NCBI GenBank assembly: GCA_902810695.1
Contig: CADDYV010000020.1
Coordinates: 1-54,550 of the forward strand
Source: Actinomycetota bacterium
Lineage (GTDB): Bacteria > Actinomycetota > Rubrobacteria > Rubrobacterales > Rubrobacteraceae
DNA: 54,550 nucleotides
Direction: 5' to 3'
Under the pieces are notes generated by a model, which made no database searches, was not told where the DNA came from, and worked only from the letters and a program-made list of their open reading frames with translations. Shown here in pieces: positions 36,004 through 45,054 of this stretch. The number at the start of each line of letters is the position of its first letter. Within the stretch, counting starts at the first letter, position 1. A program made the translations under genes and the position numbers.

Positions 36004-36004
36004 A
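34802..36004 (+). CDS. tuf: Elongation factor Tu, copy 2
   Basis: Second EF-Tu gene, in the standard str-operon place between fusA and rpsJ. The 400-residue protein is identical to copy 1, with [16 protein letters not shown] and NKAD GTPase motifs. ATG 34802 follows AAGGAGG. Coding sequence identity to copy 1 stops at the third base of the stop codon. Codon choice (AGA, GTA, ATA, CTA) again differs from fusA and rpsJ on either side. Confidence 0.98.
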   Translation: MGKARFERTKPHINIGTIGHVDHGKTTLTAAITKVLHKRVPNDSANKVVAFEQIDNAPEEKQRGITIATSHQEYATEKRHYAHVDCPGHADYVKNMITGAAQMDGAILVVSAADGPMPQTREHILLARQVGVPSIVVFLNKADMVDDAELLELVEMEVRELLTEYDFPGDEVPVIVGSALRALEGDEGEYGEEAIMKLMDAVDEYVPEPKRDTEKPFLLAIEDVFSITGRGTVATGRVEQGILRLNEEVEIVGIRPTRKTVVTGIEMFNKSMDEAQAGDNVGVLLRGIRRDEIERGQVLAKPGSITPHTRFKAEVYVLSKEEGGRHTPFFSNYRPQFYFRTTDVTGEITLEEGVEMVMPGDNTVMEAKLISPIAMDEGLNFAIREGGRTVGAGVVTEIIE

Positions 36005-36007
36005 GCG

Positions 36008-36319
36008 ATGGCCGTCTCGAAGATAAGGATCAAGCTAAAAGCCTATGACCACGAGGTCATAGACAAGACGGCCAAGTCCATCGTGGACACGGCGGAGCGG
36101 ACCGGGGCCTTCGTTTTCGGCCCCGTCCCGCTGCCTACCAAGCGGAGCCGTTACACGGTGGTGCGGAGCCCTTTCAAGGACAAGGACTCCCGGGAGCACT
36201 TCCAGTTGAACACGCACAAGCGACTGATAGACATCCAGCAGCCCACACCCCGCACCGTGGACTCGCTGCAGCGACTGGACCTCCCGGCGGGCGTGAGCAT
36301 CGAGATAAAGGCGACCTGA
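36008..36319 (+). CDS. rpsJ: 30S ribosomal protein S10
   Basis: uS10 sits in the 30S head and, as NusE, joins NusB and NusG in antitermination. The 103 residues include [24 protein letters not shown] and a C-terminal [15 protein letters not shown] 36008 follows the tuf stop by three bases. There is no visible terminator or promoter between, so str and S10 operons appear continuous. Confidence 0.97.
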   Translation: MAVSKIRIKLKAYDHEVIDKTAKSIVDTAERTGAFVFGPVPLPTKRSRYTVVRSPFKDKDSREHFQLNTHKRLIDIQQPTPRTVDSLQRLDLPAGVSIEIKAT

Positions 36320-36323
36320 AGTT

Positions 36324-36941
36324 ATGGCTACGGCAGTTTTCGGACGCAAGAAGCATATGACGCAGGCCTTCGAGGACGACGGCACGCTGGTCGGCGTAAC
36401 CGTGATCGAGGTCGAACCGAACTTCATTACCGCGGTCAAGACCGAGGACGACGATGGTTACAACGCCGTGCAGGTGGGGTTCGGGATCGTGCCTACTCGC
36501 AAGGTCAACCGGCCGCACGCAGGCCAGTTCGAGAAACACGAGACTCCGCCGCGCAGACACCTCAGAGAGGTAAGGGACGCTACGGGAGAGATCGGCCAGA
36601 CCATCGGTGTTGACGCTTTCGAGGTCGGAGATAAAGTGCACGTGAGTGCGACCAGCAAGGGCAAGGGTTTTCAGGGAACCGTCAAGCGGCACGGCTTCGG
36701 AAGAGGCCCGGTCTCGCACGGCTCGCACAACATCCGCCAGCCGGGCTCGGTCGGGGCTTCGGCGGACCCTTCCCGCATCTTCCCGGGTCAGAAGATGCCG
36801 GGGCAGACCGGGAACAGGACAGCCACGATCAAGAACCTGCGCGTGGTCAACGTGGACCCGGAGAGGAACGAGATCTGGGTTCGCGGCGGGATCCCCGGCG
36901 GGAAAAACGCCGTGGTCAGGATCCGGAAGGCAGGTGATTAG
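36324..36941 (+). CDS. rplC: 50S ribosomal protein L3
   Basis: uL3 is an early assembly protein reaching the peptidyl transferase centre. The 205 residues start [20 protein letters not shown] and include [19 protein letters not shown] and GRTGNRT-like text ([15 protein letters not shown]), which are family hallmarks. ATG 36324 lies four bases after rpsJ. Its stop overlaps no neighbour but is one base from the rplD start. Confidence 0.97.
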   Translation: MATAVFGRKKHMTQAFEDDGTLVGVTVIEVEPNFITAVKTEDDDGYNAVQVGFGIVPTRKVNRPHAGQFEKHETPPRRHLREVRDATGEIGQTIGVDAFEVGDKVHVSATSKGKGFQGTVKRHGFGRGPVSHGSHNIRQPGSVGASADPSRIFPGQKMPGQTGNRTATIKNLRVVNVDPERNEIWVRGGIPGGKNAVVRIRKAGD

Positions 36942-36942
36942 G

Positions 36943-37578
36943 GTGGCCCAGGCGCAGCTTTTCGACGCGAAGAGCGGACAGAAGTCGTCGCTGGAGCTCG
37001 AAGGCGGACACTTCGACGTGCAGCCGAACGAGCATGTCATACACCGGGCCGTGGTCGCGGAGCTTGACGCGAAGCGGCGCTACACTGCCTCGACGAAAGG
37101 GCGCAGCGAGGTCCGGGGCTCCGGCGCGAAGCTCTACCGCCAGAAGGGAACGGGCCGCGCGCGGGCTGGAGACATCAAAACGCCCATCCGGATCGGGGGC
37201 GGAACCTGGGGCGGCCCCAAACCCAAGCCCGGACGTTACGGCAAAAGGATCAACCGCAAAGAGGCCCGCGCGGCGTTCTACGGGGCGCTCTCGGCCAAGG
37301 CCGAAGACGGCGAGCTGTACGTGCTCGACTCTATGAGCTTCGAGGCTCCTTCGACCAAGCAGGCAAAGGCGCTGCTCGGAAATATGGGACTCGAAGGTCC
37401 TGTCCTGCTGGTCGTTACGGAAGAAGATGAGAACGCGGCGCTCTCGTTCAGGAACCTGCCGGAGGTTACGGTCGTGGGGCCGCGGGAGTACGGGGTATAT
37501 GAGGTCTTGCGCTCCCGAGAAGTCGTGTTCTCGCGGGCGGCTTACGAGAGGCTCACCGGAAATCGGGAGGGAGAGTAA
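36943..37578 (+). CDS. rplD: 50S ribosomal protein L4
   Basis: uL4 lines the exit tunnel with L22 and in E. coli controls the S10 operon. The 211 residues begin [12 protein letters not shown] and contain [26 protein letters not shown], the conserved tunnel loop. I choose GTG 36943; GTG 36934, inside rplC, would add three residues. Macrolide-contact residues in the loop look normal. Confidence 0.95.
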   Translation: MAQAQLFDAKSGQKSSLELEGGHFDVQPNEHVIHRAVVAELDAKRRYTASTKGRSEVRGSGAKLYRQKGTGRARAGDIKTPIRIGGGTWGGPKPKPGRYGKRINRKEARAAFYGALSAKAEDGELYVLDSMSFEAPSTKQAKALLGNMGLEGPVLLVVTEEDENAALSFRNLPEVTVVGPREYGVYEVLRSREVVFSRAAYERLTGNREGE

Positions 37579-37579
37579 G

Positions 37580-37867
37580 ATGGACCCGCATCAGGTGATA
37601 ATCCGGCCGGTCATCAGCGAGAAGAGCTACAACCTGATCGAGAACGAAGGGCAGTACACCTTCGAGGTGGACCGGCGGGCGAACAAAAACCAGATAAAAC
37701 GCGCCGTCGAGGAAGCTTTTGATGTGAGCGTACAGCGGGTGAATACCACCAACGTCAAGAGCAAGCCCAAGAGGCAGGGCCTGACGCGGGGCCGCACCTC
37801 TACCTGGAAGAAGGCCGTGGTGAAGCTGGCCGAAGGTGATCGTATAGAGCTGTTCGAGGGGGTCTGA
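37580..37867 (+). CDS. rplW: 50S ribosomal protein L23
   Basis: uL23 surrounds the tunnel exit and is the docking site for trigger factor and SRP. The 95 residues start [20 protein letters not shown] and contain [22 protein letters not shown] and a C-terminal [19 protein letters not shown], as in the family. ATG 37580 follows GGGAGGGAGAG. Confidence 0.97.
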   Translation: MDPHQVIIRPVISEKSYNLIENEGQYTFEVDRRANKNQIKRAVEEAFDVSVQRVNTTNVKSKPKRQGLTRGRTSTWKKAVVKLAEGDRIELFEGV

Positions 37868-37869
37868 TC

Positions 37870-38709
37870 TTGCCTGCAAGACGTTACAAACCAACGAGCG
37901 CGGGCCGCAGGAACTCCTCGGTCCTCACGCGCGACTCGGTTACCAGGGAAGAGCCGGAGAAGGGGCTTCTCAAGAAGCTGCACAAGACTGGCGGGCGCAA
38001 CAACAAGGGCCGCATCACCACCCGCCACATCGGGGGCGGGCACAAGCGGCGCTACCGGCTCATAGACTTCAAGCGCAACAAGGATGGGGTTCCGGCGACG
38101 GTTGCGGCGATCGAGTACGACCCGAACCGCTCGGCGAACATCGCGCTCCTGCACTACCACGATGGGGAGAAGCGCTACATCCTCGCCCCGCGTAACCTGA
38201 CCGTGGGCTCGGTAGTCATGAGCGGGCCGGAGGCCGAGGTGGACGTGGGCAACACGCTGCCGCTGAACAGGATACCGGTAGGTACCGTGGTGCACGCCGT
38301 AGAGCTGGAGCCGGGACGCGGGGCGCAACTGGCCCGGAGCGCCGGGACCAGCGCCCAGCTCGTGGCGCGCGAAGGCAAGCTCGTTACGCTGCGCCTGCCT
38401 TCCGGAGAGCGCCGGCGCGTACGCGCCGAGTGCCGGGCGACCGTTGGGGTCGTCGGCAACCAGTCGCACCAGAACGTCAGGTGGGGCAAGGCGGGCCGCA
38501 AGCGCCATCTGGGCGTCAGGCCGACGGTGCGCGGTACGGTGATGAACCCGGTTGACCACCCGCACGGCGGCGGCGAGGGCAAGTCCACGCCGGGCCGGGC
38601 TCCGGTTACGCCGTGGGGTCAGATCACCCAGGGCCATCCCACGAGGAAGAGGAAGAAGCGTTCGGACGCCATGATCGTCCGGCGTCGCGGTAAAGGAAGG
38701 AGACGCTAG
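37870..38709 (+). CDS. rplB: 50S ribosomal protein L2
   Basis: uL2 is a core protein next to the peptidyl transferase centre and needed for subunit joining. The 279 residues contain [22 protein letters not shown] and the conserved [14 protein letters not shown] with the functionally important His. TTG 37870 lies two bases after rplW; the basic C-terminus ([21 protein letters not shown]) is typical. Confidence 0.97.
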   Translation: MPARRYKPTSAGRRNSSVLTRDSVTREEPEKGLLKKLHKTGGRNNKGRITTRHIGGGHKRRYRLIDFKRNKDGVPATVAAIEYDPNRSANIALLHYHDGEKRYILAPRNLTVGSVVMSGPEAEVDVGNTLPLNRIPVGTVVHAVELEPGRGAQLARSAGTSAQLVAREGKLVTLRLPSGERRRVRAECRATVGVVGNQSHQNVRWGKAGRKRHLGVRPTVRGTVMNPVDHPHGGGEGKSTPGRAPVTPWGQITQGHPTRKRKKRSDAMIVRRRGKGRRR

Positions 38710-38710
38710 G

Positions 38711-38992
38711 ATGACGCGCTCATCCAAAAAAGAGCCGTTCGTCGAAGAGCGCCTGATGGAGCGCATCCGGCGCATGAACGAGAACAACGAGAAGCGGATG
38801 CTCAAGACCTGGAGCCGGGCGAGCGTGATCTACCCGGAGTTCGTCGGCCATACCATCGCCGTTCATGACGGGCGCAAGCACGTCCCGGTCTTTGTCACGG
38901 AGAGTATGGTCGGACACCGGCTCGGAGAGTTCGCCCCGACCAGGACCTTCCGCACGCACATCAAGAGTGACCGCACCGTCAGGAGGCGATGA
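38711..38992 (+). CDS. rpsS: 30S ribosomal protein S19
   Basis: uS19 lies in the 30S head and forms bridges with the 50S subunit. The 93 residues include [45 protein letters not shown], split here from the family signature, and end in basic residues. ATG 38711 is one base after rplB. Confidence 0.97.
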   Translation: MTRSSKKEPFVEERLMERIRRMNENNEKRMLKTWSRASVIYPEFVGHTIAVHDGRKHVPVFVTESMVGHRLGEFAPTRTFRTHIKSDRTVRRR

Positions 38993-38993
38993 G

Positions 38994-39371
38994 ATGAGGG
39001 CCGTTGCGAGATACGTCCGCATCGCGCCCCGCAAGGCGCGGCTCGTGGCCGATCAGATACGGGGCAAGAGCTACCCCGAAGCGGTAACGCTGCTTCAGTT
39101 CACCAACAAGCGGGCGGCCAAGGTCATAGGCGAGGTGCTCCACAGCGCCGCCGCCAACGCGGAGAACAACCACGACACCGATCCCGAGGAGCTTTTCGTT
39201 CGGGATATACGGGTGGACGAGGGGCCGACCCTCAAGCGTTACCGGGCGCGGGCGATGGGCCGAGCCACCATGATCCGCAAACGCACCAGCCACATCACCG
39301 TACAGCTCGGAGCCCCCGCGGATGTCGTGGCTGCTGGTTCGGTAGACACGCCCGGAAGCGAGGAGGAATAG
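38994..39371 (+). CDS. rplV: 50S ribosomal protein L22
   Basis: uL22 spans the subunit; its loop forms part of the exit tunnel and macrolide site. The 125 residues start [20 protein letters not shown] and contain the family signature [22 protein letters not shown] 38994 follows AGGAGG at a 7-base spacing. The acidic C-terminal tail after HITVQL is longer than in E. coli. Confidence 0.96.
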   Translation: MRAVARYVRIAPRKARLVADQIRGKSYPEAVTLLQFTNKRAAKVIGEVLHSAAANAENNHDTDPEELFVRDIRVDEGPTLKRYRARAMGRATMIRKRTSHITVQLGAPADVVAAGSVDTPGSEEE

Positions 39372-39372
39372 A

Positions 39373-40038
39373 GTGGGTCAGAAAGTACATCCCGAAGGCT
39401 TCAGGCTCGGCGTCAAGCGCAAGGGCGAGAAGCTAACCCACAAGAGCAACTGGTATTCAGAGAGAGACTACGCCGAGCTTTTGGGCGAGGATCTCAAGAT
39501 CCGGGAGCACATAACGAAGAAGCTCACCCGCGCCGGAATCGCCGACATACAGATCCGCAAGGCCGCCGAGCAGGGTGAAATCGCGGTAGACATCCACACC
39601 GCCCGTCCCGGAATCGTGATCGGCAAGGGCGGGAGCGAGGTGGATGCGCTGCGCGGCGAACTGGAGAAGCTCACCAAGAAGAAGGTCCAGATCAACGTCC
39701 GCGAGGTCTCCAGGCCGGAGCTCAACGCCTACCTGGTGGCAGAGTCCATCGCGGAGCAGCTCGAAGGTCGGGCCTCGTTCCGGCGGGCGATGAAGCGCGC
39801 CCTGACCAGCGCCAGGCGCAGCGGGGCCGAGGGCGTTCGGATCCGCTGTGGCGGGCGTTTGGGCGGCATCGAGATGAGCCGCGAGGAGACCATCTCCGAG
39901 GGACGGGTGCCGCTGCATACGCTGGATGCGGACATTGACTACGGCTTCAAGGAAGCCAAGACCCAGATGGGTCAGATCGGGGTCAAAGTCTGGATCAACC
40001 ACGGCATCCACGAGGACGGGGAAGCTGGAGGTAGGTAA
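39373..40038 (+). CDS. rpsC: 30S ribosomal protein S3
   Basis: uS3 lines the mRNA entry channel and has helicase activity with S4. The 221 residues begin [18 protein letters not shown], hold a type II KH domain with [17 protein letters not shown], and a C-terminal domain with [26 protein letters not shown] 39373 follows GAGGAGGAA. Confidence 0.97.
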   Translation: MGQKVHPEGFRLGVKRKGEKLTHKSNWYSERDYAELLGEDLKIREHITKKLTRAGIADIQIRKAAEQGEIAVDIHTARPGIVIGKGGSEVDALRGELEKLTKKKVQINVREVSRPELNAYLVAESIAEQLEGRASFRRAMKRALTSARRSGAEGVRIRCGGRLGGIEMSREETISEGRVPLHTLDADIDYGFKEAKTQMGQIGVKVWINHGIHEDGEAGGR

Positions 40039-40458
40039 ATGCTAGTACCCAAGAAGCTCAAGTACCGCAAGCCCCAGCGGGGCCGGATGAGGGGACTCTC
40101 CAAGGGCCAGACCGAAGTGCAGTTCGGCGAGTACGGATTGCAGGCGCTGGAGCCGGCCTGGATCACCAACCGCCAGATAGAGGCCGCCCGAATCGCGATG
40201 ACCCGTAAGATCCGGCGCGGCGGGAAGGTCTGGATCAACATCTTCCCCCACAAGCCCGTAACCAAGAAGCCCGCCGAGACCAGGATGGGCAGCGGCAAGG
40301 GCAGCCCCGAGGAGTATGTGGCGGTCGTAAAGCCGGGACGGGTGATGTTCGAGATGAGCGGCGTGAATGAGCAGCTCGCCCGCGATGCTATGGCACTTGC
40401 TGCTCAGAAACTCCCGATAAAGAGTCGCTTCGTCGTGCGGGGAGGTACGCAGCAGTGA
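40039..40458 (+). CDS. rplP: 50S ribosomal protein L16
   Basis: uL16 helps place tRNA in the A and P sites and is added late in assembly. The 139 residues start [19 protein letters not shown] and include [21 protein letters not shown] and [19 protein letters not shown], both conserved. ATG 40039 abuts the rpsC stop. It overlaps rpmC by four bases. Confidence 0.97.
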   Translation: MLVPKKLKYRKPQRGRMRGLSKGQTEVQFGEYGLQALEPAWITNRQIEAARIAMTRKIRRGGKVWINIFPHKPVTKKPAETRMGSGKGSPEEYVAVVKPGRVMFEMSGVNEQLARDAMALAAQKLPIKSRFVVRGGTQQ

Positions 40459-40652
40459 AGGCAGCCGAAGTACGAGAGCTGGATGTTGAGGAGCTCGAGC
40501 AGCGCATCGCCGAGACCAGGCGGGAGCTCTTCAACCTACGCTTCCAGCACGCAACCGGTCAGTTGGAGAACACGGGACAGTTGAAGGAAGTTCGCAAGAA
40601 CATAGCGCGGCTCCTTACCGTCCTTAACCAGAAGAAGCAGGAGACGCAATGA
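40455..40652 (+). CDS. rpmC: 50S ribosomal protein L29
   Basis: uL29 is a small helical protein beside L23 at the tunnel exit. The 65 residues include [32 protein letters not shown], which has the family signature. GTG 40455 overlaps the rplP stop as GTGA, and its own stop overlaps rpsQ as ATGA. Confidence 0.96.
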   Translation: MKAAEVRELDVEELEQRIAETRRELFNLRFQHATGQLENTGQLKEVRKNIARLLTVLNQKKQETQ

Positions 40653-41020
40653 CAGAGGAACCCGAAAACCAAGAGCTGGTAGAGGAACCGGTAGAAGATT
40701 CCGAACCAGCTGTCGGCACGGGACCGAGGCTGGACCAGGATCGCGGCCAGGTACAGAAGTCCGGCTCGGAGCGCAACCGGCGTAAAGAACGCGTCGGGAT
40801 GGTAGTCTCGGACGTCGCGGACAAAACCGTAACCGTCTCGGTAGAGACGCTGGTGCAGCATCCTCTCTACAAGAAGCGCCTCAGGCGTTCGAAGAAGTTT
40901 CTGGTACACGACGAGCGCAACGAAGCGCACGTCGGCGACACAGTGAGGATTATAGAGACCCGGCCTCTCAGCAAGAGGAAGCGCTGGCGGCTGGCTAGAG
41001 TCGTGTCGAGGGCCGAGTAG
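40649..41020 (+). CDS. rpsQ: 30S ribosomal protein S17, with acidic N-terminal extension
   Basis: uS17 is an OB-fold assembly protein of the 30S body. The core (about 45-123) has [22 protein letters not shown] and [22 protein letters not shown]. Ahead of it are about 40 acidic, Pro/Gln-rich residues ([17 protein letters not shown]...), making 123 residues instead of the usual 80-90. No Shine-Dalgarno-supported internal start was seen, and ATG 40649 overlaps the rpmC stop, so the extension seems genuine. Confidence 0.94.
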   Translation: MTEEPENQELVEEPVEDSEPAVGTGPRLDQDRGQVQKSGSERNRRKERVGMVVSDVADKTVTVSVETLVQHPLYKKRLRRSKKFLVHDERNEAHVGDTVRIIETRPLSKRKRWRLARVVSRAE

Positions 41021-41389
41021 ATGATCCAGAACGAAACGAGGCTACGCGTGGCGGATAACACCGGGGCCCGGAGCCTGCTCTGCATCCGGGTTCTCGGTGG
41101 CAGCAGACGTCGCAGCGCCGGGATAGGCGATGTGATAGTAGCCACCGTCAAAGAGGCCACGCCGGGTGGCGCCGTGAAGAAGGGTGATGTCGTGCAGGCC
41201 GTGGTCGTCAGGACCACGAAGGAGACGCGACGCGACGACGGGTCGTACATCCGCTTCGGCGAGAACGCGGGTGTGATCATCAACCGGGATGGCGCCCCGC
41301 GCGGGACGCGCATCTTCGGCCCCGTCGCACGCGAACTCAGGGACAAGGGCTACACCAGGATAATCTCGCTCGCACCGGAGGTGTTGTAG
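41021..41389 (+). CDS. rplN: 50S ribosomal protein L14
   Basis: uL14 lies at the subunit interface and binds silencing factor RsfS. The 122 residues start [27 protein letters not shown] and contain the signature ending in [27 protein letters not shown] 41021 directly follows the rpsQ stop. Confidence 0.97.
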   Translation: MIQNETRLRVADNTGARSLLCIRVLGGSRRRSAGIGDVIVATVKEATPGGAVKKGDVVQAVVVRTTKETRRDDGSYIRFGENAGVIINRDGAPRGTRIFGPVARELRDKGYTRIISLAPEVL

Positions 41390-41392
41390 CAG

Positions 41393-41710
41393 ATGGGGCT
41401 CAAGATCAGACGCGGAGACACCGTGGTGGTGATATCCGGCAAGGAGAAGGGCAAGCGCGGCGAGGTCGAGCGGGTCATCCCGAAGAAGAACCGGGTTGTG
41501 GTGAGCGGGGTGAACGTCCGCACCCGTCACGCGAGGCCGAGCCAGAACAACCAGGAGGGGCTGTACACCTTCGAGGCCCCGATAGACGTCTCGAACGTGA
41601 TGCTGGTAGATCCGAATTCCGGTGAACCAACCAGAGTGGGATACAGGTTTGCGGATTCGGGAGAGAAGGTCCGGGTAGCCAAAAAATCCGGGAAGGACAT
41701 AGATGGCTAG
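41393..41710 (+). CDS. rplX: 50S ribosomal protein L24
   Basis: uL24 is an assembly initiator near the tunnel exit. The 105 residues contain the KOW motif [23 protein letters not shown] and [28 protein letters not shown] 41393 lies three bases after rplN; the last eight bases overlap rplE. Confidence 0.97.
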   Translation: MGLKIRRGDTVVVISGKEKGKRGEVERVIPKKNRVVVSGVNVRTRHARPSQNNQEGLYTFEAPIDVSNVMLVDPNSGEPTRVGYRFADSGEKVRVAKKSGKDIDG

Positions 41711-42245
41711 GCTGAAAGACAGGTACAGAGAGGATATCGCCCCCGCCCTGCGGGAGAGGTTCGGGATCGAAAATGTCATGCGGACACCGAACCTGGAGAA
41801 GATCATCGTGAACATGGGTGTTGGCGAGGCTGCGCAGGATGGCCGCAGGCTCGAAGGCGCGATGAACGACCTGGCGAGGATCACCGGCCAGAAGCCGCAG
41901 GTGCGGCGGGCGCGCAAGAGTGTTGCGGGGTTCAAGATCCGCGAGGGGATGCCGGTCGGGGCCCGGGTTACGCTCCGCGGCGAGCGCATGTGGGAGTTTC
42001 TGGACAGGCTCATCACGATCGCGCTCCCGCGCGTCAGGGACTTCCGGGGGATAAACCCGAACTCCTTCGATGGACGGGGCAACTTCGCGTTGGGACTGCG
42101 CGAGCAGCTCATCTTCCCGGAGATCCCCTACGACGAGGTAGACGCGACCCGCGGCATGGACGTGGCGATCGTGACCACCACCGAGAGCGACGAAGAGGCC
42201 AGGGAGCTTTTGAGGCTCATCGGAATGCCTTTCAGGAGCAGCTAA
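41703..42245 (+). CDS. rplE: 50S ribosomal protein L5
   Basis: uL5 binds 5S rRNA and forms the B1b bridge. The 180 residues include [19 protein letters not shown] and [32 protein letters not shown], both family signatures, then [24 protein letters not shown] 41703 overlaps rplX, implying coupling. Confidence 0.97.
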   Translation: MARLKDRYREDIAPALRERFGIENVMRTPNLEKIIVNMGVGEAAQDGRRLEGAMNDLARITGQKPQVRRARKSVAGFKIREGMPVGARVTLRGERMWEFLDRLITIALPRVRDFRGINPNSFDGRGNFALGLREQLIFPEIPYDEVDATRGMDVAIVTTTESDEEARELLRLIGMPFRSS

Positions 42246-42257
42246 AGGAGAAAGTTT

Positions 42258-42443
42258 GTGACCAGAAAAGCACTTCTCGCAAAGCAGAAAAAGAAGCAGA
42301 AGTATTCCACGAGGGAGTACAACAGGTGCCAGAGATGCGGGCGGGCGCACGGCTACTACCGGAAGTTCGGTTTGTGCCGGATCTGCCTGCGGCAACTGGC
42401 GCATGAGGGGAAGATCCCCGGTGTAACGAAGGCGAGTTGGTAG
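42258..42443 (+). CDS. rpsZ: 30S ribosomal protein S14, zinc type (S14Z)
   Basis: uS14 sits in the 30S head. The 61-residue form has Cys24-x2-Cys27 and Cys40-x2-Cys43 ([20 protein letters not shown]), so it is the short, zinc-binding C+ type, not the about 100-residue type of Proteobacteria. GTG 42258 follows AAAGGAG. Often labelled rpsN in Gram-positives. Confidence 0.96.
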   Translation: MTRKALLAKQKKKQKYSTREYNRCQRCGRAHGYYRKFGLCRICLRQLAHEGKIPGVTKASW

Positions 42444-42449
42444 GCGAAG

Positions 42450-42851
42450 ATGTCTGCTGTTAACGATCCTATAGCGGATATGCTGACCCGCATCCGCAAT
42501 GCGGGAATGGCCAGGCACGAAACCGTGGAGATCCCACACTCCAGGCTCAAGAGGGAGATAGCCCGCATCCTCAAGGAGGAGGGCTACATAAGCGATTATT
42601 CGGAGAAGGGGGCGGGAGTAAACGCGAGGCTCGTTCTGGAGCTCAAGTACGGCCCCGACGGCCAGCGGGCGATAACCGGGCTGAGGCGGATGAGCCGCCC
42701 GGGCCGGCGAGTCTACCGCAAGCAGGACAGAATTCCCAGGGTCCTCGACGGGCTCGGGGTTGCGATCCTCTCGACCTCTCGCGGGATACTCACGGACCAT
42801 GAGGCGCGCCGGATGGGCATCGGTGGCGAAGTCCTCTGCTTCGTGTATTAG
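42450..42851 (+). CDS. rpsH: 30S ribosomal protein S8
   Basis: uS8 is a primary 16S-binding protein; in E. coli it represses the spc operon. The 133 residues start [19 protein letters not shown] and end with [26 protein letters not shown], the family signature. ATG 42450 lies six bases after rpsZ. Confidence 0.97.
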   Translation: MSAVNDPIADMLTRIRNAGMARHETVEIPHSRLKREIARILKEEGYISDYSEKGAGVNARLVLELKYGPDGQRAITGLRRMSRPGRRVYRKQDRIPRVLDGLGVAILSTSRGILTDHEARRMGIGGEVLCFVY

Positions 42852-42868
42852 AGGAGGTTCCTTTAGAG

Positions 42869-43402
42869 ATGTCTAGGGTAGGAAAAGCGCCGGTCGAGGT
42901 TCCGGGTAGCGTAAACGTAGAGATAAAGGGCCGCAGCGTGAAGGTTACGGGACCGAAAGGCGAGCTTACGGTTCCCATAGGCCGGGGAGTCGAGGTCCGC
43001 CAGGAGGACGGTACGCTCGTTTGCGAGCGTGCCTCGGAAACGCCGGTGCACAAGGCGATGCACGGGCTTACCCGGGCCCTGATCCAGAATGCGGTCACCG
43101 GCGTTACGGACGGCTACACCAAGACGCTGCAGATATCGGGGGTCGGATACCGGGCGCAGCTCCAGGGACAGAACATAGCCCTGCAGGTCGGTTTCTCGCA
43201 CCCGGTTACCATCGCGCCGCGCGAGGGGATACAGTTTGAGGTTCCCAACCCGACGACCATCGTGGTGCGCGGGATAGACAAGCAGCGTGTGGGACAGACG
43301 GCGGCGGATATACGGGCCGTGAGACCCCCCGAGCCGTACAAGGGCAAGGGAATACGCTACGAGGGTGAGCAGATCCGGCGCAAGGTCGGCAAGGCTGGCT
43401 AG
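42869..43402 (+). CDS. rplF: 50S ribosomal protein L6
   Basis: uL6 supports the sarcin-ricin loop region where translation factors bind. The 177 residues start [21 protein letters not shown] and end in the signature [28 protein letters not shown] 42869 follows GAGGAGG. Two tandem L6 folds are recognisable. Confidence 0.97.
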   Translation: MSRVGKAPVEVPGSVNVEIKGRSVKVTGPKGELTVPIGRGVEVRQEDGTLVCERASETPVHKAMHGLTRALIQNAVTGVTDGYTKTLQISGVGYRAQLQGQNIALQVGFSHPVTIAPREGIQFEVPNPTTIVVRGIDKQRVGQTAADIRAVRPPEPYKGKGIRYEGEQIRRKVGKAG

Positions 43403-43422
43403 CGAGGCTAGGAGAGGTTGCG

Positions 43423-43776
43423 ATGAAGACCGTTGAAGCCAAGAGGGTTCACAAGAGCAGGCGCCGGGCGCGCATCAGGCGCAAGATCTACGGTACGGCG
43501 CAACGCCCGAGGCTTTCGGTGTACCGCTCGAACGTACACATCTACGCGCAGCTCGTGGACGACGATAGAGGGCATACTCTGGTCGCCGCCGACTCGCGTG
43601 AAGTAGGGGAGGCGGAGAACCGTACCGAGGCTGCGCGCAAGGTCGGAGAATTGGTGGCGCAGAGAGCCGCCGAAGCCGGGATAGAGACCGCGGTGTTCGA
43701 CCGTGGCGGCAACAAGTACCACGGACGGATCGCGGCGCTCGCAGAGGGCGCGAGATCCGGCGGTTTAAGGATATAG
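43423..43776 (+). CDS. rplR: 50S ribosomal protein L18
   Basis: uL18 binds 5S rRNA with L5. The 117 residues have a basic N-terminus ([17 protein letters not shown]), [19 protein letters not shown], and end [23 protein letters not shown], as in the family. ATG 43423 follows GGAGAGG. Confidence 0.97.
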   Translation: MKTVEAKRVHKSRRRARIRRKIYGTAQRPRLSVYRSNVHIYAQLVDDDRGHTLVAADSREVGEAENRTEAARKVGELVAQRAAEAGIETAVFDRGGNKYHGRIAALAEGARSGGLRI

Positions 43777-43786
43777 GAGGAAGATT

Positions 43787-44413
43787 TTGGGACGACGCTC
43801 TGATAGCAGCAGAGGACAGGGTCCTTCCGGGAGCAGCCGTGGCGGGGGAATGGATACCCGCGGGGGCGCTCGCGGAGGAGGCGGCACTACCAAAGAGCGT
43901 AGTGATGGCCGGCCTCGTCCTCGCGAGCGCCAGCGCGAAGAGGGCTCGGAGCTTCAAGATAGGCTCGTAGAGATCCGGCGCGTCGCCAAGGTTGTGAAAG
44001 GCGGTCGCCGATTCAACTTCAGCGCGCTGGTCGTAGTCGGCGATGGCAACGGGCGTGTCGGAGTGGGACTGGGCAAGGCCAACACCGTTCCCGCCGCTAT
44101 CGCCAAGGGCCAGGAGAAGGCCAAGCACGATATGTTCAATGTGCCGATGAGGGGCACCACGATCCCGCACGAGGTCGTGGGTCGTTTCGAGAGCTCCTCG
44201 GTTCTGCTCAAGCCCGCCTCCGAGGGTACGGGTGTGATCGCGGGCGGCGCTGTCCGGGCCGTCCTGGAGCTGGCCGGGATCAAGGACGTACTCACCAAGG
44301 CTCTGGGCTCGACGACCGCCATAAACCTGGTGCGGGCGACGGAGCAGGGCTTGAGGTCGCTGCGGACGAAGGCCGACATCGAGGAGACGAGGGGGGTGAA
44401 GATCAGGCTATGA
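43787..44413 (+). CDS. rpsE: 30S ribosomal protein S5, with Gly/Arg/Ser-rich N-terminal extension
   Basis: uS5 helps accuracy and mRNA unwinding with S3 and S4. The core (about 55-208) includes [23 protein letters not shown] and [18 protein letters not shown]. Before it lie about 50 Gly-, Arg- and Ser-rich residues ([20 protein letters not shown]...), likely disordered; similar but shorter tails occur in actinobacteria. TTG 43787 follows AGGAGGAAGA. The stop overlaps rpmD as ATGA. Confidence 0.95.
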   Translation: MGRRSDSSRGQGPSGSSRGGGMDTRGGARGGGGTTKERSDGRPRPRERQREEGSELQDRLVEIRRVAKVVKGGRRFNFSALVVVGDGNGRVGVGLGKANTVPAAIAKGQEKAKHDMFNVPMRGTTIPHEVVGRFESSSVLLKPASEGTGVIAGGAVRAVLELAGIKDVLTKALGSTTAINLVRATEQGLRSLRTKADIEETRGVKIRL

Positions 44414-44595
44414 GCCCCTTGAAGGTTACCCAGATCAGGAGCACCATCGGTTCTATCGGGAAGCACAAGCGGACGGTCCGATCCTTGGGCCTCAAGCACA
44501 TCCGGGACTCGAAGGTGCACGAGGATACGCCGCAGGTGCGGGGTATGATCCACAAGGTGAGCCATCTGATCCACGTCGAGGAGGTGGATGAGTGA
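44410..44595 (+). CDS. rpmD: 50S ribosomal protein L30
   Basis: uL30 is a small 23S-binding protein. The 61 residues include [25 protein letters not shown], the family signature, and [17 protein letters not shown]. The gene overlaps rpsE upstream and rplO downstream by four bases each. Confidence 0.96.
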   Translation: MSPLKVTQIRSTIGSIGKHKRTVRSLGLKHIRDSKVHEDTPQVRGMIHKVSHLIHVEEVDE

Positions 44596-45050
44596 GGTTG
44601 AACGAACTCTCCCCGGCTTCCGGCTCGAAGAGGGAGCGCAAGCGGGTCGGGCGCGGCGCGGGTTCCGGGCACGGTAAGACCGCCGGACGCGGGACCAAGG
44701 GGGCCGGCGCCAGATCCGGGACCCACATACCAGCCGGATACGAGGGAGGCCAGATGCCGCTCCAGCGCCGGCTTCCTCGTTTGAAGGGCATGGCTCGCGG
44801 GAGGCATACTCCGGCGCATCCGACCGTCTACGCCGAGGTCAATGTCGGACAACTCGAAAACATCTCCGGTGATACTATAGGTGTGGAGGAGCTGAGAGCC
44901 GCCGGACTCGTCGGCAAAAAAGAGATGCCGGTCAAGATCCTCGGAGACGGAGAAATCGGAAGAGCCGTGACTGTCAGGGCTCATGCCTTTTCCAGGTCGG
45001 CGAGGAGCAAGATAGAGGCAGCCGGCGGGAGCATCGAGATAGTGGAGTGA
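44592..45050 (+). CDS. rplO: 50S ribosomal protein L15
   Basis: uL15 is a late assembly protein. The 152 residues start [22 protein letters not shown], followed by [20 protein letters not shown] and a globular C-terminal domain with [26 protein letters not shown] 44592 overlaps rpmD. It immediately precedes secY, as in nearly all bacteria. Confidence 0.97.
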   Translation: MRLNELSPASGSKRERKRVGRGAGSGHGKTAGRGTKGAGARSGTHIPAGYEGGQMPLQRRLPRLKGMARGRHTPAHPTVYAEVNVGQLENISGDTIGVEELRAAGLVGKKEMPVKILGDGEIGRAVTVRAHAFSRSARSKIEAAGGSIEIVE

Positions 45051-45054
45051 TAAC

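Noticed and set aside
19621-36004. tuf repeats as ends of a mobile or composite element
   Set aside because: The intervening genes are core rpoBC and ribosomal genes in normal order, and there are no transposase genes, terminal inverted repeats or target duplications.
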